Shown in pieces: positions 16,938 to 24,084 of a stretch of DNA of 64,000 nt. This DNA comes from Candidatus Obscuribacterales bacterium (GTDB taxonomy: Bacteria > Cyanobacteriota > Vampirovibrionia > Obscuribacterales > Obscuribacteraceae). The stretch is taken from NCBI GenBank assembly GCA_019745415.1, contig JAIETF010000007.1, forward strand, positions 1 to 64,000, read 5' to 3'. Each line of letters starts with the position of its first letter. The first letter of the stretch is position 1. Below the pieces are notes generated by a model. That model did not search any database. It saw only the letters and a list, made by a program, of their open reading frames with translations, and had not been told where the DNA came from. The translations under genes and the position numbers were made by a program.

Positions 16938-17024
16938 TGACCCCACCCCGAGAACTTGAACCAGGCCAAGTAGACGATTGAACAAATTTAAGTCATAGTT
17001 TCAATCAGTCGGGAGAAGGTAAAA

Positions 17025-17291
17025 ATGAAAAAGAGTCGATTCACGGATGAACAAATCGTCGCGATTCTCAGAGAGTCAGAAGCAGGCACTACAAACGCTG
17101 AGCTCTGTCGCAAGCACGGAATCTCGAACAACACACTGTACAACTGGCGAGCCAAATATGGCGGCATGCAGTCCGCGGATGTTAAACGCCTGAGACAGTT
17201 AGAGGATGAGAACATACAGCTAAAGAAGCTGCTTGGAGAACAGACTTTGCTCATTGACGGATACAAGAACGCACTCTCAAAAAAGTACTGA
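17025..17291 (+). CDS. IS3-family transposase OrfA
   Basis: An 88-aa OrfA starting [19 protein letters not shown], with the HTH segment [18 protein letters not shown] and the leucine-zipper coil [19 protein letters not shown]. It binds the IS ends and regulates transposition. Near the end it contains the A AAA AAG slippery heptamer (17279-17285), so part of the ribosomes should shift -1 and make the OrfAB transposase. Full length for the IS407 group. Confidence 0.9.
   Translation: MKKSRFTDEQIVAILRESEAGTTNAELCRKHGISNNTLYNWRAKYGGMQSADVKRLRQLEDENIQLKKLLGEQTLLIDGYKNALSKKY
17279..17285 (+). promoter_or_regulatory. programmed -1 frameshift site (A AAA AAG)
   Basis: The heptamer lies in the zero frame as TCA AAA AAG TAC TGA, two codons before the OrfA stop. 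The -1 frame is open from here through 17333 into OrfB with no stop, as in other IS3 elements that produce OrfAB by slippage. Downstream bases agagagccgctgtagcggcc include a short gccgc/gcggc stem that may stimulate shifting. Confidence 0.8.
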
Positions 17292-17332
17292 CCACCTCTC
17301 AGAAGAGAGCCGCTGTAGCGGCCTTTGAGGAG

Positions 17333-18118
17333 GTGGGATTGAGTGAGCGCAAAGCTTGTCTCGCCGTGGGTCTGCCCAGGGCGACGCAACGACACAAGAG
17401 CACCAAAAAGGATGAGTCTGCACTTCGGAAGCAAATAATAGATATTGCGCATGACAGAAAGAGATTCGGTTACGAACGAATTACCTGGCTGCTGCAACGA
17501 GATGGACTGCGGATCAATAAGAAGCGTGTCTATCGGATTTACAAACAAGAGGGACTGCAGGTGCGTAAACGTTGCCGCAAAAGAGAAAGACGCCTGCGAA
17601 AACCGCTTGAACCAGCTACGTATCCATGTCAACGCTGGTCGCTCGATTTTGTTAGCGACAGTCTGTCTACCGGCAGGAGATTTAGAACATTGAATGTCAT
17701 TGATGAATTTACTCGCGAGTGCCTGGCCATTGAGGTCGATTTTAGCCTCCCTGGAGAGCGCGTTGCTCGGGTGCTAGAACGTCTTGTCTGGTGCTACGGC
17801 AAGCCCGGAAGCCTTGTCCTCGATAACGGTCCAGAATTCACCGGCAAAGCGCTCTTTAAGTGGTCGAAAACCCACAACGTCGACCTCGATTTCATTCGTC
17901 CTGGCAAGCCGATGGAAAACGGGATTTGCGAATCGTTTAACGGGCGATTTCGAGATGAATGTCTGAACGAAGTGTGGTTTCGTTCAATCGATGAAGCCAG
18001 CATAATCACATGGGAATGGAGGCAAGACTACAACACAGTCAGACCGCACGGATCGCTGAGACGAATTGCACCATCGCAATTCGCTCAGCACTTTCGAGAA
18101 CAGAAATTGTCTGCTTGA
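17333..18118 (+). CDS. IS3-family transposase OrfB (DDE domain)
   Basis: A 261-aa stretch from an internal GTG; in the cell it is probably made mainly as the OrfAB fusion after the -1 shift. It has the HTH_21-like [19 protein letters not shown], then the rve catalytic core. The first Asp is in [11 protein letters not shown], the second in [14 protein letters not shown] and the Glu in [19 protein letters not shown]. It ends [18 protein letters not shown]. All catalytic residues are present. It gives the template against which the relic at 15044-15667 is read. Confidence 0.9.
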   Translation: MGLSERKACLAVGLPRATQRHKSTKKDESALRKQIIDIAHDRKRFGYERITWLLQRDGLRINKKRVYRIYKQEGLQVRKRCRKRERRLRKPLEPATYPCQRWSLDFVSDSLSTGRRFRTLNVIDEFTRECLAIEVDFSLPGERVARVLERLVWCYGKPGSLVLDNGPEFTGKALFKWSKTHNVDLDFIRPGKPMENGICESFNGRFRDECLNEVWFRSIDEASIITWEWRQDYNTVRPHGSLRRIAPSQFAQHFREQKLSA

Positions 18119-18195
18119 CGTGGTACAAGAAAATGGGTGGGGTCACAGCCAAGATTGTATTTGAAATTGCCAGAGAAGCCATAGAGGTGCTACGA

Positions 18196-18459
18196 ATGAC
18201 AGACGACCAAGAGGCAGTCGTTCCACAATTTGAGATGGAAATCACACTGCCAACGATTCTAGAAGATCCTGTGAGACTGCAAGATGGAACCGTTTTGCAG
18301 GTAGGTGACTCGGTGGAGTACCCAGAATTAGGCGTAGGTAAAATCCTGCGTATCTGGTGCTACGATTCAATTGGGACTTGTTTGTACATAGACTTTGGTG
18401 GTGGGGTAAAGGAAGAAATTCATCCTGATTTTGTAAGGAAAGTCGCAGCTCAAAAATGA
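18196..18459 (+). CDS. small acidic protein, paralogue of the 15779 gene
   Basis: An 87-aa product from the ATG at 18196; the open frame reaches back into the IS but those residues belong to it. It is strongly acidic, with FEMEITLPTILEDPVRLQD, then VGDSVEYPELGVGKILRI, a central beta pair (GTCLYIDFGG) and the end DFVRKVAAQK. It is paralogous to the gene at 15779. Both lie immediately 3-prime of IS3-family copies and both carry the same hairpin at the end. The VGDSVEYPELGVGKI stretch resembles a CarD/RapA-like or SH3-type small barrel. The function is unknown; immunity is one option. Confidence 0.6.
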   Translation: MTDDQEAVVPQFEMEITLPTILEDPVRLQDGTVLQVGDSVEYPELGVGKILRIWCYDSIGTCLYIDFGGGVKEEIHPDFVRKVAAQK

Positions 18460-18487
18460 GAAAGAGCCGCTGCCATGGGGCTCTTTC
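18460..18487 (+). terminator. Rho-independent-like hairpin
   Basis: The stem is GAAAGAGCC/GGCTCTTTC directly after the stop codon of the 18196 gene, with a 10-nt loop. No long T-run follows, but the position fits termination of that gene. Confidence 0.55.
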
Positions 18488-18601
18488 GAATGAAACACTT
18501 TGGGTGTTATCAGAACTTCACGTATTAGCCACTGCGAATTTTCTCGATAAATTTCATAAAGACTTGCACGGTTAATGCATGATGTTGCGAATTAATTGGC
18601 G

Positions 18602-18699
18602 TGACCTGTTCCAAGAAAAGTTGACACCTAGATTTGTACGAAGCCGCCATATGTGATGACACTTGCAAGGTGGATCGACAACTGCGAACAAGAGAAAGA
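18602..18699 (+). repeat. IS3-type left end, copy 3, fused to toxin remnant
   Basis: Starts TGACCTGTTCCAAGAAAAGT and follows the 16825 repeat to gaacaagagaaagaa, then passes directly into the deaminase-like reading frame. The junction near 18699 joins IS sequence to toxin sequence in frame, so the first dozen residues of the downstream frame are IS-derived. Confidence 0.7.
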
Positions 18700-18896
18700 A
18701 ATACAGTCGGGTGGAGCAGCTGGCCAGGGGCTTGACCAAGGAAAGCACCAGAGTTGTAAATCTCTACACTGAAATGCTACCTTGCGATTCATGCGCGCCT
18801 ATGATAGAAAAATTTCGCGAAGACTTTCCGCTTGTGACACTAAATGTCACTTATAGTAAGCTGCCTCTGAGATTGCCTAAGGGATTTAGAAAGTGA
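18663..18896 (+). pseudogene. C-terminal fragment of a MafB19-like deaminase toxin
   Basis: A 77-codon frame. After about 13 IS-derived residues it reads VVNLYTEMLPCDSCAPMIEK and ends FREDFPLVTLNVTYS plus a basic tail. The PCxxC motif followed by an amphipathic helix and a FPxxxLNVxY strand is the second zinc-binding half of the nucleic-acid deaminase superfamily used as polymorphic-toxin tips (MafB19/SCP1.201-like). The first half, with the HxE catalytic motif, is missing, replaced by an IS end. It should be inactive. Its stop overlaps the start of the SUKH gene, as is normal for a toxin-immunity pair. Confidence 0.6.
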
Positions 18897-19270
18897 ATCA
18901 GTACCAAGACCTTGTTGACAAGCTATTGTCTGTAGGCGTGGCCACTACACAAACCCTAGCGGGTTGTTCTGAACTTGAAATTGCTCAAGTGCAGTCGTCC
19001 ATTTCCGGCCCCATGCCGCGGGCATACTTGGAATTTTTGGATGTAATGGGAAACGGTGCAGGATGGCTGTTCCAAGGAAGTGATATCTATTTTCCGGATG
19101 TTTTGAATTGCAAGAACACTGCTAAAGAAGTAATTCAAACTTCTGATTCTGGCTATAAGTTGGCTCCTACAGCCTTTGTGTTCTATTCCCATCAAGGCTA
19201 CCAGTTTATGTTCTTTGATACCAATAATGGCGATGATCCACCAGTTTATCGCTTTCAGCAATCATCTTAA
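18893..19270 (+). CDS. SUKH/SMI1-KNR4 family immunity protein
   Basis: A 125-aa protein from a GTG start overlapping the upstream TGA (gtga). It has the SUKH order: a short helical lead, LEIAQVQSSISGPMPRAYLE (compare the IxxxEexLgxxLPxxyxxFL core), then a NGAGWLFQGSDIYFP segment and a late FVFYSHQGYQFMFFDTNN strand pair. SMI1/KNR4 proteins are the commonest immunity proteins of bacterial polymorphic toxins. It follows the deaminase fragment directly and is likely its former immunity partner, now kept without an active toxin. Confidence 0.7.
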   Translation: MNQYQDLVDKLLSVGVATTQTLAGCSELEIAQVQSSISGPMPRAYLEFLDVMGNGAGWLFQGSDIYFPDVLNCKNTAKEVIQTSDSGYKLAPTAFVFYSHQGYQFMFFDTNNGDDPPVYRFQQSS

Positions 19271-19282
19271 CAACCAGAGCTA

Positions 19283-19442
19283 GTGGACACTCAATTCTCG
19301 AATTGGCTAAGTCGCTGCGTCGACGAAAGTTGCCTTTCCTGGCCTAATTACAAGGAATTTCTTGTCAAGGAAGGGCTCGTTGATATCTGAATACTCAGTA
19401 TTGGAGGAAATTGAGCGAAATGCAGCTAGAAACCCCAAGTGA
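19283..19442 (+). pseudogene. frameshifted small ORF remnant
   Basis: From a GTG at 19283 the frame reads WLSRCVDESCLSWPNY and KEFLVKEGLVDI to a TGA at 19388. One frame over, the text continues smoothly as ISEYSVLEEIERNAARN to a stop at 19442. A single frameshift near 19380 would join them into a protein of about 52 residues. The family is unrecognised. It follows the SUKH gene by 12 bp and may be another immunity remnant. Confidence 0.3.
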
Positions 19443-19557
19443 ATTACTGCCAGGTCAGATGTGTCCATGGCAACTCTTGCCAGGCTTCAAGGGCGTAGTG
19501 TATCTAATTGAGCGAATCTTCGGAATTGAAAATCATTCTCTCTACGAAGAGTTCTGA
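19420..19557 (+). CDS. small hypothetical protein (45 aa)
   Basis: A short frame starting ATG at 19420, with GGAGG ten or more bases upstream, reading MQLETPSELLPGQMCPWQLL and ending FGIENHSLYEEF. The composition looks coding, but it is short and overlaps the end of the frameshifted remnant. No family is recognised. It may be the tail of a larger decayed gene in this toxin-associated cluster. Confidence 0.3.
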   Translation: MQLETPSELLPGQMCPWQLLPGFKGVVYLIERIFGIENHSLYEEF

Positions 19558-19681
19558 AATCTCTCAAAGCTGAACTTGAAGGTGCATGAACACGGAGATT
19601 GGTAAAGGAGTTACTTGCTCTTATCTCGCTGCCTACTTTGAAAAAGCTTTTTGCAAAGGAGCGTCCTTAAATGCTGTAGAG

Positions 19682-19711
19682 AAAGAGGAGAGCGAAAGCT
19701 CTCCTCTTTTG
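19682..19711 (+). terminator. Rho-independent terminator with GNRA tetraloop
   Basis: A 12-bp stem AAAGAGGAGAGC/GCTCTCCTCTTT closed by a GAAA loop and followed by tt. It ends the cluster of small genes 18893-19557 and separates it from the secreted-protein gene at 19738. Confidence 0.75.
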
Positions 19712-19737
19712 ATATATTCAAGCAAGAGGTGATTCGT

Positions 19738-20214
19738 ATGAATAGATTTTGCATTCTTGTGATACTAATACTAACTGTGGCAGCTTTTTCTGCTCGAACT
19801 GCCAATGGTTCGGACCGTATGAAGCGGTTTGTGTTTAAGCCCACAGATACGATAAGCAGAAAACCTGGTCATGCGCGAAGCCTTTTATCGGAGGCTGAAT
19901 ACAGGAACTCTCCCTGGATCAGAGAAATTGAGAAGGTTTTAGAATATAGTGTTCAAGAATTTGATCGTCATCCTAAGCAAGGTTTATCAAATGTGTCGTT
20001 TTCCTGTTTGTTAGATAAGAACGGCAAATTGACTGAGTTTCTTCCGGTTGACAATGTTAAAGGAGTTGATGCCGCAGTAAAAGACAGAGGGATTGCGTTT
20101 CTACAAAATAGCCTTAAGAACTGTCATTTTTCCGCGCCTACAAATGCAAAGGTAAAAATAGTAATTCACTTTTACCAGTATTCCAACTTTGGTATTGAGC
20201 AAGAGTCTTTATAA
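19738..20214 (+). CDS. secreted protein with TonB-C-like end
   Basis: A 158-aa protein from the ATG at 19738; the longer frame upstream covers the terminator. The signal peptide is MNRFCILVILILTVAAFSA. The C-terminal half (VSFSCLLDKNGKLTEFLPVD, then a helix and KVKIVIHFYQYS) has the beta-alpha-beta-beta layout of small TonB-C-like or energy-transducer domains. No membrane anchor remains after cleavage, so it would be periplasmic. It lies between the toxin-immunity cluster and an IS3 remnant, so it may be cargo of the same accessory region. Confidence 0.5.
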   Translation: MNRFCILVILILTVAAFSARTANGSDRMKRFVFKPTDTISRKPGHARSLLSEAEYRNSPWIREIEKVLEYSVQEFDRHPKQGLSNVSFSCLLDKNGKLTEFLPVDNVKGVDAAVKDRGIAFLQNSLKNCHFSAPTNAKVKIVIHFYQYSNFGIEQESL

Positions 20215-20303
20215 ATCAACACGAGCGGAGCTCTTTCCTTATTAAATGCTAGCTAGGATAAAATGACACTCCTTTTGGGGTGTACTCAGTTTGTTACTGA
20301 CCT

Positions 20304-20802
20304 TGACCTTACCCCCAGAAGTTGACACCTAGATTTGTACGAAGCCTTCATATGTGATGACACTTGCAAGGGGGGATAGACAAAGGAGAACAAGAGAAAG
20401 AAGTTGTTTGGTCTATTGCTAATCATATGTCTCTAAGCCGGCGCCCTAGAGCTCGTCCTCTAATTCATTCTGATCGCGGCTCTAAGTATGCAAGCACTGA
20501 ATTCCGCACTATTCTCTGGCTTCACCGGCTGCGACAGAGTATGAGTCATAAAGGCGATTGCTGGGACAACGCTTCTACTGAATCATTCTTCGGCACACTT
20601 AAGCAGCAGCTAGATATCTAATGTCTGAGACCTTCAGCCACCCTAAAGGATGAGATCTTTGAGTACATTGAAGTCTTCTACAACAGGCGAAGACTTCACA
20701 TCTCACTTGGGTATAAAACAGCTGAGGAATTTGACAATGAGTACTGGTCAGTTAAAGCAGCTTCTTAATTTTCTGGTTGTCTACTAAACTTGGGACAGGT
20801 CA
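20304..20802 (+). mobile_element. IS3-family remnant, internally deleted
   Basis: About 500 bp. The left end begins TGACCTTACCCCCAGAAGTT and then follows the shared left-end block (gttgacacctagatttgta). The right end in reverse is TGACCTGTCCCAAGTTTAGT, matching the outer ends of the repeats at 16825 and 18602. Most of orfA and the first half of orfB are missing. The outer left bases resemble instead the end of the 14737 element, so this copy may be a recombinant. No target duplication is seen. Confidence 0.7.
20427..20768 (+). pseudogene. IS3-family OrfB C-terminal fragment
   Basis: The frame encodes the distal DDE half: LIHSDRGSKYASTEF (second Asp), SMSHKGDCWDNASTESFFGT (Glu in TESFF), then an in-frame TAA at about 20619, then [20 protein letters not shown] to a second stop. 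This is the IS3/IS150-type C-terminus. The first Asp and the N-terminal domains are absent, so it is dead. It belongs to the element that left solo ends at 16330, 16825 and 18602. Confidence 0.8.
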
Positions 20803-20893
20803 CACCATGTTCTAAAATCGCAGAGAGAAATCGATGCTTGAGTAGCTTACTGACTGAAGCACGTAATTTAAGCTTGTTGATCAGGTTCGTCAG

Positions 20894-21871
20894 CTACTCT
20901 GTAGTAATTAGTTTCAGCTTATCCGCCGACCCTTTGTCCCCACGTTTCACCGATTCCTCAAATAGAGTCCTTGCTTTCTTCAGATCCTTAGGGAATCCCT
21001 TCCCTTCTCTATATCTTTCTGCCAGCCAAAATTTTGCAGACGGGCAGCCATTCTTGTCTGCTTCAACATACAAATCCAATGCCCTCTCTGTATTTGCCTT
21101 GACGCCTTTTCCGTCCGCGTACATTCCGCCTAGGTCGGCCATTGCGCTCCCGTTGCCATCGGCCGCTGCTTTGCTGAGCCAACAGTAGGCTTTGCCATAA
21201 TCTTTTGGCATTACTATTCCGTAGCAATACATTCTTCCGATCTCTGACTCTCCACGTGGACAACCGTGGCTAATGGCTGACTTCATGAAAGCCGCGGCTC
21301 TTTTGGGATCCTTTGAAACGCCCAAACCGTGTTCGTACAAATGCGCCAGTAGGCATTCTGCATCCCCGTTACCGCGTTTGGCGCTCAAGGCGAAGTATTT
21401 CGCCGCACGGGAGTAATCTGGTTTAGTCGCAAATCCTTCAAGGTACAACAGACCCATACCATATTGTGCCTTAGCAGAGCCCAGCCGCGCCGCCCGTTCA
21501 AAAAGGTTCACAACCCTTTTTGAATCGACTGGACCAGTGATGCCAACACCGAGTAGTTGAGCCAAGTTACACATCCCGTTCGCATCACCTCCAGCTGCTG
21601 ACTTTTCCCACAACTCTTTCGCCTTGCTGAAATTTCGCGGCACACCTAATCCTCTAAAATGGATGTCTCCTAACATCGACGCTGCTCTCGCATTGCCACT
21701 GTTGGTCAACCGTTCTAGTATTTTCTGCGCTTCGGTGTAGTGCTTGGCTTGCAGGGCATCTTCTGCCTGTCGGAGTTGTCCATTCTGAGCGAGACACGGT
21801 GTCATGCAAAGCCCCGAGAGGAGGGCAAGTGAAAGCGCTAAGGGGGATCTTCGATATATTGGTCTACCCAT
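20894..21871 (-). CDS. secreted Sel1-repeat protein
   Basis: A 325-aa protein. The signal peptide (SPLALSLALLSGLCMTPCLA) is followed by about seven Sel1-like repeats of 36 residues with the pattern A-x2-LGxxYxxGxGVxxDxxxAxxxxxxAAxxG, for example AQYGMGLLYLEGFATKPDYS and AECLLAHLYEHGLGVSKDP. Sel1 solenoids mediate protein-protein contacts. No enzyme domain is present. Its start lies 48 bp from the small inverted-repeat element at 21920, which could carry or disturb its promoter. Confidence 0.85.
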   Translation of the reverse strand: MGRPIYRRSPLALSLALLSGLCMTPCLAQNGQLRQAEDALQAKHYTEAQKILERLTNSGNARAASMLGDIHFRGLGVPRNFSKAKELWEKSAAGGDANGMCNLAQLLGVGITGPVDSKRVVNLFERAARLGSAKAQYGMGLLYLEGFATKPDYSRAAKYFALSAKRGNGDAECLLAHLYEHGLGVSKDPKRAAAFMKSAISHGCPRGESEIGRMYCYGIVMPKDYGKAYCWLSKAAADGNGSAMADLGGMYADGKGVKANTERALDLYVEADKNGCPSAKFWLAERYREGKGFPKDLKKARTLFEESVKRGDKGSADKLKLITTE

Positions 21872-21919
21872 GCGAATGGCTCCGGTCTATAGTTCATATT
21901 CTAGCTCTACCGGCACGAA

Positions 21920-22142
21920 TGTCACTTTGCACGAAAAACGCTATAGATTTTTGCAAGACAAATGTGACATTGCGCGATATTTGCACAGCCTCCGTATGTA
22001 TGGCACTATTGCATAGACGCAGTAACAGTGGGACTTCTGCTTAGAAGTCCGCTAGAGGTGATTCAACTTTCAGGGTGATCTGACCAGTCAAGTGATGCAA
22101 ATATCGTGCAAGAAACTGTCGCAAATAGCGTGCAAAGTGACA
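21920..22142. mobile_element. 223-bp inverted-repeat element with subterminal repeats (MITE-like)
   Basis: Both ends read TGTCACTTTGCACG inward, a perfect 14-bp terminal inverted repeat. Each end also has an inner copy of TTGC(A/G)CGATATTTGCA, at about 21970-21985 and, inverted, at about 22096-22112. Paired TGTCA ends with repeated subterminal sites are typical of transposons that use an Rve-type transposase with multiple end-binding sites (Tn7/Tn402-like). It encodes no protein and would need a transposase from elsewhere. No clear target duplication is visible. It cuts off the 5-prime part of the toxin frame that begins at 22161. Confidence 0.6.
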
Positions 22143-22160
22143 CGTGGGAATTAAGCTAAA

Positions 22161-22427
22161 ATGAAGGAAGAGTTCGCAAATGCAGGCCTTAAGGGCGAGC
22201 CAATCACCAACAAAAGTGGAGTTGAGACAGGCACTAAATACCAGATTCCTAATGCTACCGCTATTGCGAATGGGAACAAAGGGGCGACCCTTACCGTTCG
22301 TGCTATGGACAGGCAAGTCCATGGTAAAAGGACCACCTTCCAAAATTCTGGTAACTATGTTCGAGCTGATGGAAGTCCTTTTAAAAACAATCCGTCAAAA
22401 GGGTCAGGGCACTACCCTCAAGATTAA
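22161..22427 (+). CDS. toxin-tip fragment of an Rhs/polymorphic toxin (truncated)
   Basis: An 88-aa frame. It reads GTKYQIPNATAIANG, then TLTVRAMDRQVHGKRTTFQN, NSGNYVRADGSPF and KGSGHYPQD. The order GTxYxxP, RxM, RxxFxN, then a G-x-P-x-GxGHxP ending is typical of C-terminal domains of Rhs/YD-repeat toxins. Only the tip is present; the delivery part is gone, with the inverted-repeat element ending 18 bp upstream. The ATG may be fortuitous. It is followed 15 bp later by a candidate immunity gene. The toxin class is from recollection of such domains and was not searched. Confidence 0.45.
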   Translation: MKEEFANAGLKGEPITNKSGVETGTKYQIPNATAIANGNKGATLTVRAMDRQVHGKRTTFQNSGNYVRADGSPFKNNPSKGSGHYPQD

Positions 22428-22442
22428 CCACAGGAGTTAACC

Positions 22443-22913
22443 ATGACGATGTCAGTTCTGGCTGAGAAAGTAAGTTTAATGCTCGAAGGTCGATCTCTTG
22501 ACCAAGCTTTGATTTTCTCAACCGTCTGCAACATGATGTTTTTTCCAAATGCATCGGCCAACCCTGATGTTTCAGTTTCTGAGCTTAGGATTTACTCTGC
22601 TGTGACAATCCAAGACTTTCAGCCTCCTAAAGCTGTTTTGGACCTCGGCTTGCCATCGGAAGTTATTGCAAGGGCTAACTCCTCCGCTTTGATTGCACTT
22701 GCAATCGGCGCTGAACTTAATTCTTCGAGGTTGGAGTCAAGTGGAGACCTTTTACTGACGTTCTCCAATGGGTTAATTCTGACAATCTCTGGAGTTTCTG
22801 ACACTTACGAGGACGCGTGGGTGTTGCTACCAGGCTATGAATCCGAACAACAACAATATTCAGAAATTCACTGTTCCAACTCCGGACAAATTGATGAATA
22901 CGTTGTTGGTTGA
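22443..22913 (+). CDS. candidate immunity protein
   Basis: A 156-aa soluble protein with no recognised family, 15 bp downstream of the toxin-tip fragment and preceded by an AGGAG near 22432. It is acidic overall, with helical N-terminus and a beta-rich C-terminus (SSGDLLLTFSNGLILTISG). Position, size and charge fit an immunity protein for the neighbouring tip, which is inference from context only. Confidence 0.5.
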   Translation: MTMSVLAEKVSLMLEGRSLDQALIFSTVCNMMFFPNASANPDVSVSELRIYSAVTIQDFQPPKAVLDLGLPSEVIARANSSALIALAIGAELNSSRLESSGDLLLTFSNGLILTISGVSDTYEDAWVLLPGYESEQQQYSEIHCSNSGQIDEYVVG

Positions 22914-23216
22914 TGCTGAAGTTTAGTTTAGGGTTGCTAGGTTTGTTCAACAACTTCTGCAGTTGCGGCTTAATTGCACGTGCTTCTAATTGATCCGATA
23001 TCGATCGTTAGATAGTGTGGTCGGCGTCAAGTTAGTTATCGCCCAGACCATTCCCTTTAGATGCAAATTTTATCGCAATCAGAAGCATCGTCACCCCCAG
23101 CTGCAATGGGTTGACTACACTTCTGCTTTGCGATCGAACAGCATCTACCAGGAAATGGTTTTTGCTGTCTGGCTGTAGGTCTTTTGTCGTTCTAAGTGCT
23201 CTCTATTCAGTTACGA
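22914..23216. other. 303-bp intergenic stretch with no clear gene
   Basis: Both strands contain only short frames of non-coding appearance. It separates the toxin-immunity remnant from an IS110 relic and may be decayed IS110 3-prime sequence. No promoter or terminator was recognised. Confidence 0.4.
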
Positions 23217-23600
23217 TTGCCGTCAAGGCTTCTGCTGGAGCCGGCAGCGGCCGTCTAGACTTGAAGTCGATCTCGAAGTGTTTGCCGGTCTTGACCACGG
23301 CGAACATGATCCTTAGGATCTTTCGCATGACTGCGCCAACACCTACCTTACCTGGTTTTCCTGCAGCCCTCAGTCAATCGGCAAAGTCGCGCAAGACTGG
23401 ATTTGTTCGGAAAGCGCAGAGTGCCGGCATGTATAGGGACTTCCGTATCCGCGCATTCCCGACTTCAGACATTCGGGGTCTTCCTCTGACTGATGAGCCG
23501 GACTCGAATAAGCGGGGAGTTATTCCGCAGATTACTTCCAATTCTCGGCTGCTGGCAAAGTCACTGGCGGCTGACAATTCACCCAAGAATGTCCCTCTGT
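23217..23600 (-). pseudogene. IS110-family transposase C-terminal relic
   Basis: The minus-strand frame reads ELEVICGITPRLFESGSSVR, GRPRMSEVGNARIRKSLYMP and FRTNPVLRDFAD, then a TGA, then LRAAGKPGKVGVGAVMRKIL and AVVKTGKHFEID to the stop. This is the Transposase_20 domain and tail of IS110/IS116/IS902 enzymes. The N-terminal DEDD half is missing. The TGA stands where an arginine (DRLRAAGK) is usual, consistent with a CGA to TGA mutation. It is dead. Confidence 0.8.
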
Positions 23601-23699
23601 GACTATGATGTATTAGACAGATCCGGGGAAAAGTTTACTGTAGCCATGGAACAAAACAACTGGGCTTGCAAATCCAGTCAAAAATGCGATGGATAGAAA

Positions 23700-24084
23700 T
23701 GAATGTACTACATCTTGCGCTGTCACCGCATTTGGTTCATGCTGGTCTGGAGCTGGGACATCACAAAACTAAGGGGACCTGTCAAAGGGAGCTATCACTA
23801 TCTCCACGTCATCATCGACATATACAGCCGGTACGTTGTCGGTTGGATTGTTGCCACGGAAGAATCAGCAACGCTTGCTAAAGCGCTGATTGCTGAAACC
23901 TGCGCCAGGCAGGGAGTTGACACAAAAACTCTTACCATTCACTCGGATCGAGGAGCGGCGATGGTATCAAAAGCGGTAGCACACTTACTGTCAGATCTTG
24001 GTGTAACAAAGTCGGTCGGGCGCCCCTACGTCAGGGACGACAACCCACTCTCCGAAGCCCACTTCAAGACACTAAAATATCATC
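23700..24084 (+). pseudogene. rve (DDE) transposase fragment
   Basis: The readable frame gives VWSWDITKLRGPVKGSYHYL (first catalytic Asp), IIDIYSRYVVGWIVA, TLTIHSDRGAAMVSKAVAHL (second Asp) and NPLSEAHFKTLKY (Glu), the DDE core of an IS3-type integrase-like transposase distinct from the other copies here. It lacks its N-terminal HTH domains and breaks off after TLKYHH. A proline-rich foreign frame begins at the break. Confidence 0.75.

Larger units (their letters stand above)
16938..18145 (+). mobile_element. complete-looking IS3-family (IS407-like) insertion sequence
   Basis: A 1208-bp element with terminal inverted repeats starting TGACCCCACCC at both ends. The left end is TGACCCCACCCCGAGAACTT and the right end in reverse is TGACCCCACCCATTTTCTTG. 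It contains intact orfA and orfB plus a canonical -1 frameshift heptamer. The flanks (ctat left, cagc right) show no target duplication. The left flank is an IS end that does not resume on the right, so sequence next to the insertion has been lost. It is the only copy in the window that still looks able to move. Confidence 0.85.

Noticed and set aside
16808..16985. Minus-strand frames extending the immunity-like protein or standing alone
   Set aside because: They translate the IS end at 16825-16937 in the wrong sense and have no other support.
23217..23600. In-frame TGA inside the IS110 relic as a second selenocysteine codon
   Set aside because: The TGA replaces a conserved arginine (DRLRAAGK) and is one step from CGA. 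The gene lacks its catalytic N-terminal half and has no convincing hairpin at the right distance. A nonsense mutation is enough.
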